From positions 5,705,501-5,769,500 of the forward strand of contig JAILWY010000014.1 in the NCBI GenBank assembly GCA_022113835.1: DNA of 64,000 bases. Direction: 5' to 3'. The notes below the pieces were generated by a model that had not been told where the DNA came from, did not search any database, and saw only the letters and a program-made list of their open reading frames with translations. Below, piece after piece: positions 1 to 11,230 of the stretch (its first letter is position 1; every line of letters starts with the position of its first letter). This DNA is from Atopsyche davidsoni. Its lineage: Eukaryota > Arthropoda > Insecta > Trichoptera > Hydrobiosidae. A program made the position numbers and the translations under genes.

Positions 1-621
1 AAAACCTCCCCATTCATGTAATCTCGTTATTTATCTTCCGCGCTGACATTGTGATACATTTATTTATGTAAATAATAAAATCTATTTCTCAGAGAATTCG
101 GAGCTTTTAGCTACAAATCCACCTGAATAAAGCTCAAAGCTATTATCGTATTTCTTATACAAAATAATTGATTTTAGCTTTTTTATACTTTACAGGGAAA
201 AAATATAAAACATTTGTTTAAATTGTGAACTAAAAATTTTTTTTTTGTTTCAATGTAATATTTTTTAAACGTTGTCATAAACGTCTATCGAGATGAATAA
301 AATATTTTATACAATTTTATGTGGGTCATCAAGACAATAAGCGGAACCTTTAGGCTCGGATTTGCTGTGATTTTACTGTCAGGGATTAAATTCAGGGGTC
401 CCAAAGTCATAATTCTGCTTGTGAGTGCCTGGTTTGAACTAGAGCAAGTCATTAGGAGAGGGCCCTGCGCCCCCGAGGAGGCTGGGGCTCCGCCGGGAAT
501 GCGGCTCGACGGTCGCCACCTTGCTCAGCTGGTTCTTCTTATAATACAAACTTGCGTTTGCGCCTCCAGTGGCGCTTCTCATCTTGCTCTTAATAATAAT
601 TTCTAAATATATATGTTATTG
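1..621. other. AT-rich non-coding DNA
   Basis: No gene recognised. A GC-richer patch at about 455-530 lies inside a 95-codon open frame (319-606) with no recognisable domain, signal peptide or splice context, so I treat that frame as chance. Confidence 0.6.
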
Positions 622-752
622 CTTGTTGAGGAACAAGGCATTTGATTCGTGAAGATCCATTATTATAATGATAAAAGTACCTTTGTATTTTGTCTTCACT
701 TTGAGTTTATTAAAATTATTTGCATAACTAGTTTCGACCCAATACACTGGGT
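622..752. repeat. Dispersed palindromic repeat, copy 1 (hammerhead-like family A), truncated
   Basis: This stretch matches 6379-6510 almost base for base over about 130 bp, with only a handful of substitutions. It ends in the same sequence beginning CTAGTTTCGACCC, which read on the - strand is GGGTCGAAAC, the 3' side of a hammerhead-like stem II followed by GAAAC. Copy 1 breaks off after this point, before the CTGATGA box present in copy 2. The family resembles the ribozyme-carrying repeats known from Penelope-like elements. That assignment is inference. The repeat relationship is directly visible. Confidence 0.8.
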
Positions 753-1438
753 TTATACACCCTTCAATACACCCTTTTATTGCAATTGTATATATGCATT
801 AAGGCATCAAATCAATTACGTTGTGTTTTAGAGTTCATCGAACCTGCACTCTACAGCTATCGTGGCTCGGAGTGCTCTTTGCCAATACTGCAACTGAAAA
901 AAATGTAATTTTAATTGTTTTATGTTGCTAGGGCATATTAAAATTTTTAAACTCTTTTTATCTTAGCAAAGGTCTAAGCCAATCTTTCGCCAATGATTTT
1001 TGTAACATGTTTAATAATTCCGCATTTTTTACATATTCAGGTTAACTGCGTAACCTGAAAAAATGTAGAATTGATAATCATCATTGGAAAATAAAATTAC
1101 TTAAAAAAAATTGCGTGTCTGTTTTTTTCGAATTTTAAATGACTAGGCCACATTTTTTTGTCATCAATAAACTGATGATAGTTGTAAAAATCGATTGCAG
1201 CAAAAATTATTTGCTTTGAAATAGCATCTAAGGTAAATTATTAAAATCAAACAAAAATGAGTGTTTAAGAAGTCTTTAAACCTTATGGATGTCTTGTGTC
1301 ATACTTATAGTTTTTCAAGGCGTTGATATAAAAATTGCTATTTTTTATTTTCAGGTAAGTCAATATCTCTACATCGAATTTATCACACTGGTCCTGCCTT
1401 CTACTCGTATCACGTAAGTAGTTAGTTTGATAGTTTGC
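753..1438. other. AT-rich non-coding DNA
   Basis: Nothing recognisable. Frames are short and broken. Confidence 0.6.
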
Positions 1439-1750
1439 AATGTTGTGGTATGCTATGCATGGCGCCTCCACTGCGTGCCGGGCGCCTCTCCCCGCGGCCT
1501 ACGTGGCCAGCACTGCCCCAGTAGCGGTCCCCGTGGAAGGCCGCGGCCCGTTACGTCACGACTCGTTTTTTTGCCAGCAAATTTGGTTGCGTGCGCACCG
1601 CACTAAACGCCACCACTCACCACAACTCGCCACCACTCGCCACCACTCGCCACCACTCGCCACCACTCGCCACCACTCGCCACCACTCAACCGCCACTCG
1701 GCCACCCCGGCCGGGTCCGCCCAGATTACTCTCGGCGATTAGGCGGGCTC
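1439..1750. other. GC-rich island containing a minisatellite
   Basis: An abrupt GC- and CpG-rich block in AT-rich surroundings. Two overlapping open frames (from 1440 and 1591) exist only because the 10-bp minisatellite inside it lacks stop codons. No TATA box, initiator or splice donor stands out, so function is unknown. Confidence 0.5.
1611..1690 (+). repeat. Minisatellite, 10-bp unit CACCACTCGC, 8 units
   Basis: Eight consecutive 10-bp units. Units 3 to 7 (1631-1680) are identical CACCACTCGC. Units 1, 2 and 8 carry one or two changes. The period of 10 is not a multiple of 3, so any translation would cycle through three frames, which argues against a coding role. Confidence 0.95.
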
Positions 1751-4500
1751 TTTACGTCCTAAACGGAAGACTGCAATGAATGAGACTCGGAAATCATTTC
1801 AGATGTTTTCAGGATTACTCAAGTGGAACCCCCGATGGCTAAATTATGTTTTTATAATATATAATAGAGCTTATTTTTTATACTTCGATTGGGTGGTGAT
1901 TTCTGAGAAATTGTTGCATTGAGTGCAGCAAGAGCGATTGAAACTTAATAGATTAGACAGGCAATGCTTCAAAATTAATAAAACAAACATACAACTGAGA
2001 CTGACAGACCCACTTGCTAAAACACGCAAATAAATCGATTCTGATTTTTTTATTTGATTTATTTTTTAGTCCATCGGAGTCAAGCAAGATTGCTAAAAAT
2101 AATTTAAGTACGCGCTAAAATAAGTTTTTTGATTCAGTTGTCATCATACCTACACGGAGGTCTCATGCTAGATTATTTTAATTTGTTACTAGGAATTATT
2201 TTCCGGGCGCGTTTTCTTTGGCAAAAGCGCTCGCTACAAAGCGATTTTTGTTTTTGCATATGTAAGAGGTTCTTGAGTAAACCATTTTTAGAACACATGC
2301 TTTGCAGCAGTGTGCAAATGAAGTCGAGATCAGTTCTCCCTGGTTCGAAGTGTGTCATCAAAGGATACCAGTAGTCCTGCTGGGTGTGTGCGGAGGCGTC
2401 CGCTGTATCGAGTTACTCGCCGAGTAGGCTCGGGACGGCCGGCGAAGCTGTCAGAGTATCGTATTGATTCAAGTCCCGCTGACCGGTCATATTCCAATCC
2501 CCAAGTTCATAATACCCTACACACGTCTTTTATAATAGCATAATCCTGAAATCTGTGAAACGCAGGCGCTTACAGCCTGCACTGAATAAATAAGAGACAT
2601 ATATTTTCACTCCCCGAACGCGTAAAGATAAGATCTGTTCAAACGGTGTAAACTATTTTTAACATGTATGATAAATTATTGATTATAATTTAATATACAC
2701 AGATTTAAAAATAACACCATTTCTGAATTAAAAATTAAATATAAGTTCATTGCTTACATATTTTTAATGTAAATTATTTACAAAATAACTTTGTTAATAT
2801 TTATATGTGTGTATTTTTTTATGTATATCTTGAACAAGGAGAGAGAGTTGCATGGAAATGTGGAGGTGCTGGTTATCGTACACCCAGAATCAGTTTATCG
2901 GGAACTGAAATTGACTTATTACTGTAAGCCAATAGCGTGTTTTTATACTCATTGATCTACCGTGACTAAAAGTACCTAATTATGATATAGAAAGTGAAGA
3001 AGAGCGCCACAAATGCATTACAAATGAAGGGTGACGATTTCGCTGCACTTTTGAAAGCAACTGATAGAAGAAAAAATTAATAGTTACATATTAAAGCTTT
3101 TTTTACTCAATTATCTAACTAAACCTTTTATAGTTCTTAAATAGGTTGTCTTTCAAGCAGGCACAAAGTGTTTAAGCCAGAAAGTTAAAAATAAGTATCA
3201 GTATCATACCTATGACTCATTTTCCGCATTTAAAACTAGCCACGCTAACTGAATTCACCTATGCGGTGAGAGAACTGCAGTTTTGCATTGCAGTTACTGT
3301 ATTTATTCATGACATAGATCAATCACGAGCCCACAGATAAGATCACGAATTTCGTCCATCATTATATATTTATATATACATAAATATATATAAATCATTA
3401 ACAGGCTGATATAATACAAAGTTAAAGCACTTTTAAATACGTATATTGTAGCTAATTGGTAAGCGGTCTTTGTGTTTACTTTGTTCGTAATATTTTTGGC
3501 ATTTGTTCACTGGCGTCAAGCGAAAACATGACATTTGGTATGACCCGCTTGCGGTCGCGTCGCCGCTGCCTACACACGGAATAATAACGTCATTTATATT
3601 TCCTTTACTGCACGTTTACAATAGTACTAACGTACTTACAGTTTAAAACAAAGCAAGACTTTGAATTAACTCTAATTTATTCACAGACATATAGAAGAAA
3701 AAAAATTACATAAAAGTACTGTGTTCATATTTATATCGACTTTGTCTGTATAATGTTTTTAAAAAAATATTTAGTATGTTCGTAATGAATACGATGTCAT
3801 ATTCCTCAGAATAATAAAAGACCAATATTCCAGGGAAAAAGATGTCACTAAGACCAATCTTGCGGTGGAAATGGCGTAATTTGATACGACGTTAATGGAA
3901 CTTATGTCGTTGTGATCGTATAATCTGCTTTTATCCCACTTACCTAAGGAAAATGAATGATGTATTGAAAATATTTTATTAAAATAATGTTTCTCGGCAG
4001 TCTATAACGAGTGGGTAGGCAAAGATAGCTGGATTAATGGCATTTTAGTAAGACAATTATTTTCATCGAATAAAAAGCGGAGAGTGTGTCGGCTGGTGTT
4101 GCCGACGAAGCATTTTTGTAGCTTTATAGAAACCAAAAGACCTCGCCTAGCAACTTGGTTCTAGCCACTTTGCTTTGAGTTTTTCCCTTGGTATTTTTAC
4201 AGTCTCATTCAGTGGACCATTCTTTATTAACTAAATAAAAAAAAAATTATATGTAGTATTTAAAAAAACCTGCACTGCAGATGAAAGCGGTCACGTTGTT
4301 ATATTATCTAGTTGTACAATTATAACGAAAAGTACGTATAAGTATTATCTGTTTATCACGGATTGAGGTTTTCTGGCTAAAATAAAAGTTGATATCACCA
4401 CTCATATTCGCATTGATAAAAACCACAATATCCTGAATTACATCCTCTCTATAATCATTAATCAAATATTAATAAAGGCTATAATGAAAATTATCTCCTG
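1751..4500. other. AT-rich non-coding DNA
   Basis: No gene found. A short GC-rich patch lies at about 2380-2480 and includes a run resembling a tRNA B box (GATTCAAGTCCC near 2467) without a credible A box. An AT-only stretch lies at about 3360-3395. Confidence 0.55.
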
Positions 4501-4880
4501 GAACTATTATCGCGGCGCCGCACAGTGGGCGAGGCGAAGCCCGAGGAGCAGCTCTATCGGCCTGCACATATAGTAAAAATAACACCAATTCCGAGAGATA
4601 AGCAGCACAGACCGTACCTCATAAAGGCAAGCGGAGAGCACGGCGGGCGCGGCGGGGTCCGTCCGTGCAGGCGGTTTTTTCATGGGGAAACAATGAACTT
4701 ATTCAGTGCGGTGCAATAGTTGTGGCCGAGCGGTGCAATACCACTTCGCGGCGGACGCGAGTCTCGCATCTCGCCCGCTCCCGCGTCTCGCCCGGTCTCG
4801 CATCGGAGACGGAGCTATGTGTCTGCTCCGGCGCGAGCGGAAGTCGGCCCGGCGATCGCGTGCTCGCTGCGATGTCTTGA
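4501..4880. other. GC/CpG-rich island, unassigned
   Basis: A CpG-dense block with imperfect TCTCGC repeats at about 4765-4805. An initiator-like TCAGTG occurs near 4704 but has no TATA box at the right distance. Overlapping open frames on both strands show no domain. It could be a 5' UTR exon or promoter, or a GC-rich transposon remnant. I cannot decide. Confidence 0.4.
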
Positions 4881-5679
4881 ATTAGTTGCATAGAATCTGT
4901 TGTGGAATTCCGTCTTTGGCAGTATACTTCGCGCGGGTCGTCGTCAACCTTTTCTTCACAAAAAAATACATGTTTATTTTTTTATATTTACATCTGCATT
5001 TTTCACCCGTACCGGAAAGACGTTTTTTTCATATGTCTCTAGCTTATATCATGTGGGTTCGAATTCCACCCGTGTCGAGAAAAAACAAAAAAACAACAAC
5101 TAATTACCCATCAGTTAATTATAACTTTTTGTTTGTCAAGCCGCGCCAAAGTTGATTATTATTCTGACGTTTCGGCTCGAGTACTAAGTTCATTTTCATG
5201 GAATGCAATTTATTCCTGAGCCAGTGCTTCAATACAAAATATTTATAAAATTTGATTTGTATTAGTAGCTTATCGGATTAAAACTTTAACAAAACTCACT
5301 AAATTTTCCAATTAAGCATATTTCCCTTCCCTTTGATATGACTACTAAATCTAGATTTAGAAGGTTTTTCTACAATAGTATTCGCAAGAATAGCATACTT
5401 ATTCCAGTGTCGTGCGCGTAAATTAGTGAAACGGCAAGCCAGTTTGCATTTATAAAAATCGATAAATACATATGGCTAGAGGGATTTATAATTCGTTAAG
5501 TTTTTTGACTTGCTATATATAAATTATAATTAAATATTTCTGCCTATGGAACAATGTTATAGTACAGTATGTTCATAAAAGTATTCTAAAAGGTTCGTTA
5601 CAATTTCTTTTACCCAATAAAGCAGATCAATAGAAATGACAATTTTGTTGTCAATTGTGTTTTCACAATTCATAACATA
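4881..5679. other. AT-rich non-coding DNA with a tRNA T-arm-like scrap
   Basis: No gene. At 5053-5072 a GTGGG stem followed by TTCGAATTCCAC resembles a tRNA T arm and B box. No A box is found at the expected distance, so at most it is a degraded SINE or tRNA relic. Confidence 0.45.
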
Positions 5680-5697
5680 GAATATTCTAGAATATTC
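5680..5697. promoter_or_regulatory. Perfect four-unit heat-shock-element-like palindrome
   Basis: The bases read GAA-TA-TTC-TA-GAA-TA-TTC, four alternating units in exact 5-bp register, the canonical binding pattern for trimeric heat shock factor (nGAAn/nTTCn). It is fully palindromic. No TATA box or coding exon is recognised next to it, and an 18-bp AT-rich palindrome can arise by chance, so the match is exact but function is unproven. Confidence 0.4.
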
Positions 5698-6200
5698 ATC
5701 CTGACTAGTAGCAGTGCACCAGTACAAAAAGAAATTATCAATGAGAAAAAAAGTGATTTACTCAATATATCTAACATGAGCAAATGTTGTTAAAAAGTTC
5801 AATTCATACAATTGTATAAACGAAGTGGTATAACAATAAGAATTAATATTAATATTTTCAAATTTACACTTTATTGTTAAATTCTTTGTATTTTTAAAAG
5901 AATTAATAAGGCTGCACGCCTGAACATGAAGAATTATTTAATTAATTTTAAATCCTACGTGTATATATGACTGTAACGAGTGTGCAATGTACTTAATCTG
6001 ATTTGTATTGATTTAATTAGTGATTACTTCCGCATTTTTATTTTAAAAAAAAAATATATATATATATATATCAATAGTAGTAAAAATCTGTCGGTGAATG
6101 AGTAAAAACAAATCAAATTAAGTACACCAAAATTTCGAGATCCACATTAAAAGTAATATTTTTTCCATGTTGATTATTCTGATTTTTTTTATTCTGGCAG
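5698..6200. other. AT-rich non-coding DNA with short (TA)n
   Basis: No gene. An A-run followed by (TA)n lies at about 6047-6071. Confidence 0.55.
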
Positions 6201-6336
6201 TATCAAACTGAGTTTGATATTGCCAACGTAAAAGGTTACCAATAAAAATTAACATGCGGAAAAATCACTCAAGTATTTTATTTAAAATATTAAAATGTAA
6301 TTCTACCATGTACTCTCTGTCAAAAATATTGATTAT
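6201..6336. repeat. Fold-back repeat family B, copy C (partial)
   Basis: Shares with 20027-20233 and 36950-37171 the blocks TTGCCAACGT, AAAATCACTCAAGTATTTTA and the terminal segment TACTCTCTGTCAAAAATATT. The left arm is missing and the stem core is degraded, so this is a decayed partial copy. Confidence 0.75.
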
Positions 6337-6378
6337 ATTTTTGTTATTGCAATCAATGAATTAGTGGATAAAATTAAT

Positions 6379-6570
6379 CTTGTTGAGGGACAAGGCATTT
6401 GATTCGTGAAGATCCATTATTATAATGATAAAGGTACCTTTGTATTTTGTCTTCACTTGGAGTTTATTAAAATTATTTGCATTACTAGTTTCGACCCAAA
6501 ACACCGGGTCATCATCAGATGTTAGTTATGCATCTGATGATGACCCAGTGTTTTGAGTCGAAACTAGTAG
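6379..6570. repeat. Dispersed palindromic repeat, copy 2 (hammerhead-like family A)
   Basis: Full-length relative of 622-752. It ends in a 38-bp inverted repeat (6484-6521 and 6531-6568, two mismatches, 9-nt centre). Each arm holds the hammerhead core order CTGATGA, a short stem, then GAAAC: the right arm on the + strand, the left arm on the - strand. The - strand stem II is GACCC paired with GGGTC. Ribozyme activity and a link to Penelope-like elements are inference. Confidence 0.8.
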
Positions 6571-6924
6571 AAGTTTTATGATAAAATTAATATTACTGAT
6601 TTACATTGTATTAAAAAAATATATAATATGCAAGAATTTGAACAAATTTTTCTTGGAAAACCCGCTGAGTTAGGACAATGATATTCAAAAACACGAATTT
6701 AACACATTATTTATTTTTTGTTTAAATATCGTGACATTTTTTAATAAATATTCACTCCAGAATATTTAAATATGTGCGAAAAATTATTATTTTCATTGTA
6801 TTGTAGGTTAACTCTCAATTTCAGTCCAGTTTAGAAGAATGTATATAATATTATTCTGAGGGGTCTAATTGACCCCTGGTGGTATAAGTATACATGCAAT
6901 GTAAGGTTTTGCGTTAATTTCGAT
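6571..6924. other. AT-rich non-coding DNA
   Basis: Nothing recognised. Confidence 0.6.
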
Positions 6925-6993
6925 AACCCAAAAGTAGTCGGTTCTAATACCTAACCTAGCCTAACCTAACCTAACCCAAAAGGAGTCGGTTCT
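6925..6993. repeat. Interstitial telomere-like (CCTAA)n flanked by a 21-bp duplication
   Basis: About five CCTAA units (6950-6976, one with A to G) match the complement of the insect telomere unit TTAGG. A 21-bp segment starting AACCCAAAAG is present at 6925-6945 and again at 6973-6993, one mismatch, spaced 48 bp. The array is short and internal, so it is not itself a chromosome end. Confidence 0.7.
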
Positions 6994-7059
6994 TATTTGT
7001 GAACGCATCGATAAAAGATTTTTGAAATAACATACAATAAAAACAATCGTCACCCATGT

Positions 7060-7510
7060 GCGGTCCGCGCATACGGCTAGATAGACACGGGCAACTGTGA
7101 AACGAGTATAATGCGCCACGAAGCAGGAGTGCATTCGAGAAGCGCATACGAAAAGTTTCCACACCCCGCCCCCCTTGGCCCCCCGTTGCCCCCCGTTGCC
7201 CCCCTGTGCCCCCCTGTGCCCCCTGTGCCCCCGCCCGGCGGCGGCTCAGTGCGCCCGCGACCGTCCCCCAGAGCGCCCGCGTCCGTCCGCAGCGGCCAGC
7301 ACCGCCAGCTCACTCGTGAAGTCCCGTGCTCGCGGCCCGCGATACCGACCGCCTCCGAACCCTCGCTCCATGCATCGCGATCGTCCGACCACTGTGCGTT
7401 GAGACCCTCCATTTCCCGAATTCCCCCTGTGCTTCTGTGATTGTGTGACACGTACGCGTAGTGCAGTTGCCGCTATAAAGGATTAGACGACGGGGAACTT
7501 GGAAAAGTAA
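7060..7510 (+). promoter_or_regulatory. Candidate CpG-rich promoter / 5' UTR block
   Basis: Strongly GC-rich, including a C-rich tandem run (7171-7228). An initiator-like TCAGTG lies near 7246, and a weak donor-like AAAAGTAAAT lies near 7506. The 109-codon + strand frame (7111-7440) is low-complexity Pro/Arg/Ser and overlaps an equally long - strand frame, typical of a GC-rich non-coding block. I read it as a possible non-coding first exon, with low certainty. Confidence 0.3.
7171..7228 (+). repeat. C-rich degenerate tandem repeat, 10-bp period
   Basis: Consecutive decamers of type CCCCNTTGCC then CCCCTGTGCC, two near-identical units of each, ending in a shortened unit. Confidence 0.8.
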
Positions 7511-7860
7511 ATATGCGATACTTTATTTAGTAGATCAGCTGATTCGAGTCAGCCTCCGGCCGCGATAGGCGTACCCGTTATGCGCTGGTCCCGGCTGGAA
7601 GCGCGCATCAGCTGACCGCTGTCGTGCGGGTTACACCCTTCGTAATCTGTAATGTTACAAAGTGACTTGCATTATTGGCGTTAAGAGGCAATTTCGATAA
7701 TTAATCAATAGATTCCGGCGGAGGCCTACTTAGTAATTAAATGCTACGTATGCATGTATTTTTTGTTTTAATGCATATTCACAGTAAAAACGTTAAATAT
7801 ATGCATGTACAATATTTTTATCTTCGCATATCGCAATCACTTGAGCTTTTCGTGTTTAAT
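7511..7860. other. Mixed-composition non-coding DNA
   Basis: A GC-rich patch at about 7540-7640 gives way to AT-rich sequence. No gene recognised. Confidence 0.5.
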
Positions 7861-7868
7861 CTAAAGAG

Positions 7869-7903
7869 TATAAAAAATTTATATGATCAGTATTCGCTCA
7901 GTG
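7869..7903 (+). promoter_or_regulatory. Candidate TATA + initiator core promoter
   Basis: TATAAAA begins at 7869 and the arthropod initiator TCAGT occupies 7898-7902, putting the presumed start A at 7900, 31 bp from the first T. That is the spacing expected of a TATA/Inr promoter. A second initiator-like ATCAGT is at 7886. The downstream ATG and splice donor support it. There is no transcript evidence. Confidence 0.4.
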
Positions 7904-7931
7904 TTGAATAGTTTGCGTGTGTCTGCTGAAG

Positions 7932-7940
7932 ATGCTGAAA
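7932..7940 (+). CDS. Candidate three-codon first coding exon (Met-Leu-Lys, then donor)
   Basis: ATG CTG AAA is followed directly by GTAAGT (7941-7946), a near-ideal splice donor, 32 nt after the presumed transcription start. Insect cuticle-protein and other secreted-protein genes often have this layout: TATA/Inr, short leader, a first coding exon of a few codons, and an intron interrupting the signal peptide. The exon ends in phase 0. No exon continuing a signal peptide is recognised downstream. An acceptor-like TTGTTACAG near 8406 would lead to a stop after seven codons. It could be a nested gene, an alternative first exon, or chance. Confidence 0.25.
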
Positions 7941-7946
7941 GTAAGT

Positions 7947-8825
7947 TTATCGATTTGAAAATGTGATGTGGTGGATTTGCCACGTTTTTCGCCGGCTAGT
8001 GTCGGTGGCCATCGGCAGAGGCCAGAGGGAGTGGACTGCGGCTGCGGGTGGACACGCGTCAGCTCCGTGCGCGATACAACAATACGACCCGATGATCGTA
8101 TTCACCAGATAATGAGATTCCCATTGGGTGTGAACGACGAGTAAACTGCTCACATCGACACTGCCAAGCTTTAGCGACATCGCCGAGTAAAATGCGGACG
8201 TGGCGAAAGTGCGATGATAATAGTTTCGAACGCCATTTTAGCTGCACTCAAATAACATCTATAGATTATTCGTTATTAAAACACTTAAACACTCAAGGAG
8301 CTTTTAGAGATTAAATAAAAATCTTAATACAGTTTATCACCAATGCTTTCAAAAAACGATACATACAAAGCAAAATTTTTAAAATTAACTAGTATTCTTG
8401 TTACAGTTTAGAAACGTTGGTCCAAAGTAAAGCTGATTAATAATTTAAGTACAAAACTTGCCTTCTTTAAAAGCTCGGGTGTGCTTCTGCCCGGTGGAAA
8501 CTTCCAGACGGTAAAGATTAACGCGACCGCACTTTGTTTCTCGGCAAGTAATCAGCCGCATAATGGAATAACGTGGAACACGGTAATGCGTAAAGCCCTC
8601 CCGTCCACGGGCGCACCTCGGAGAGCGGCGGTTAGCGTACCGCTTTTGATTGCATGCCTTCATTTGACTCCCGGCTGGCTTATAGCGTGCCCGAGACTGG
8701 TGAACTCGGTGCACTTTTCACTGCATCTCCATCTTTAGCCCGTCTCCGCGATCTTGTTCTGTAAGTTGATTTTACAATATTTTTTATATTCAATACGATA
8801 AGCTCCATTGTTTTATAACACGCGG
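7947..8825. other. Non-coding DNA with GC-richer patches
   Basis: GC-richer patches lie at about 7985-8060 and 8470-8750. The open frames there (both strands) have no recognisable product. A donor-like TCTGTAAGTTGA near 8758 closes the second patch, so a 5' UTR exon is possible but unsupported. Confidence 0.4.
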
Positions 8826-8848
8826 TTTTTTTTTTTTTTTTTTTTTTT
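8826..8848. repeat. Poly(T) tract
   Basis: Uninterrupted run of T. It could be the A tail of a - strand retroelement, but no adjoining element body is recognised. Confidence 0.9.
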
Positions 8849-11230
8849 AAATTCTAAAGAAAATAAAGACGATGATACTTTTAAACATATCAAAATGTTT
8901 TTAGAGTGTTTAGTTGAGTTTCATAGTTACGGCTTACCGGGCCGCGAATTAAAACTATAAGAAACCAACATTCATTTCAATGGCCACCAAGCTTGCAAAC
9001 ACGTATATATGTATATTTTAAAATTATATCATTTAATAATAATGTTTTATCATATCTTGTCCAAACACAGTCATAAATAAATTCAAATGCATAAACAATG
9101 CAGTTTTAATAGGCAAACTGATAAGTTTTTCTCCATTTTAATTAGTAAAGAATACATATTAGATATGATATTTATTATAAGTTTTTTTATATCTCCGACT
9201 CCAAATGGTTTTAAAAAAGTGTTAAATATCTAGTTCACAAATCTCCAGGTCGCTTGTGTTAGCACTAGCGGTACATAGTGCCGCAGAGTGCTTGTGAGTT
9301 GTAACCTACCCCAAAAGTTTATTTTTATCTCCCCTCGTGGCTAGACGGATCTTCTATCGTGTCAGCTTAATAGATACTGCAATGGACCGTTTAAAGATCA
9401 CAATCCAAACCACGCGAGCAACCTGAAATACTCCATTTATATTAGATCGAGTTGAGAAACATTTAGATCGATTTACCAAATGTTCATATAGCCAAAGTTA
9501 TAATTAGACTTCTAAGAGTATGTCATTAAACTGGGTAGGTAGTTATTTTTTGTGTAAGAATATTTGTAGTCCAATCAATTTCCTTTTAAAATCTACAAGG
9601 TGCATTAATATATATATTACGCTAAATATTCTAGTTATGTGTTTTTCCACGTAAAATATTTTATTTCAAGTAGTTGTAATAAATTATAACATACTGAACT
9701 ATGTTGGTTTTCTAGAGTTATAAATAAAATATAAGATATTATAAAAGCATGGTCGATAATACTTTTAATTTAGTATTAAGTGTCAATTTAATATCCAAAT
9801 AAAAGGTTGTCACTTCGGATTTAGCTATTAATTAACATATCTTTACATTTTCTTATTAATCATCAGCTTTACAAACCTGGGTGGGCCACATTTTCTCACG
9901 ATTATTCCACAGAGATCTCTTGTCTGACAATTTGACATTTCCCAAAACTCAACGCAGACATTGATCCATTTTGGCTTCTTCAAGCCTATGTGTTGATTAT
10001 TGAAGATCGCTTCACTTTTGTAACACTAGTATCAATTAAGTAAACTAACTTTACCTAAATCATCGATACTTTTGTTTCTCACGTTGTCTTTGATTCTCTT
10101 TCACAGTGAGAATAATTCATATTATTTTAATGAGTACTTGTCGAAAAGTATTTTTTGCTGGTGCATTTGATGAAGGTGAAAGCTTTTTATGAGGTTTTAA
10201 ATATTTGGTGTCTAGCCGCTTGCCCCGAATTGAATAGAATTTTCTTCTATTCGGAACCGATTCTCATGTTATGCATGATAAAATTAAAAATAAATATCTA
10301 CTCTCTGCAGTGTAGATTGTCATTTTTAAAAAATGTGACGCCTCTATTTATTTATATTAAATTGTGTAAACTAATGGTATTGTTAAATATAAAGTCTAGT
10401 GACTGTATAAAAAATCTTTGCTTCACTGAAGATTAATATTTTTTACTATTTATGGATACCTTATCTTTAAAGCACTTAAATATATATTATCAGCAAAATT
10501 TTAAATGATGTCATGTTATAAAGTATTCACGCGAAAATTCAGTTCATGTTGAGGTAAAAATTATTTTACATATTTTTATATTATCTTCATGAAATTATTT
10601 TAATTTAAAACAAAGTCAATGCAACTGTTTTATCACGGACAATAGCGCCTAGTTAAAAGCTTTTTATGACCTAACAATGGAACAGACAATCTCTTTTTTT
10701 ATTATGCAAAAAGAGGAGACTTATGTTGAATCAATGGTGTTTTCTTACACTTTCTTCTGCTTCGTTAGCTTTAATTATAGTTGCTTTAAAAAAATACGTA
10801 AAAATTACTTTAGAGATCATATTTTCTATTGTCAACAATTTCTTTTATTTAATTAAAAACCCTTCTGACCGCGATAATCAGTAGTAGACACGAGCGCTAA
10901 TCTTCTTTCCCTTGCGTTTTGTTGTAAATTACTTCCCGTTTCATGTTTGAGTTGATTTTTTTTTTTATATTACCATATTAAGTTTGATTAAATAGAAAAG
11001 CGAATTGAATATCTCGATATTCCCAACTATTGCCCAACAAGACCGTCGGATAACGCTTTGCCGTTTTAACTACTGTGCTGAAAATTAGTTTGTTCAGATA
11101 CAACACGAATTATTGTTCCATGGGTGTTGGTGGCAAGACAGTTATATTGAATGTAATTTTATTTCCATCTTCGTTAACAACTGACACAGTTATGAATGTT
11201 GTGCAAAATAGTCTTCAATATGTACAGTTT
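8849..11230. other. AT-rich non-coding DNA
   Basis: No gene. The 93-codon frame at 10155-10436 is Leu/Ile/Lys/Cys-rich without a domain, and is attributed to base composition. Confidence 0.55.

Noticed and set aside
4720..4735. GTGGCCGAGCGG as the start of a tRNA-Leu/Ser gene
   Set aside because: The string matches a tRNA A-box region, but no B box or T arm follows within tRNA length.
7077..7451. Long overlapping frames on both strands (124 and 109 codons)
   Set aside because: Both arise from CpG/C-rich low-complexity DNA. The products are Gly/Pro/Arg-rich with no domain, so a non-coding promoter or UTR reading is preferred.
7924..7940. Hammerhead core CTGAAGA...GAAA
   Set aside because: Only four bases separate the two boxes, too few for a stem II, so this is a chance overlap with the candidate mini-exon.
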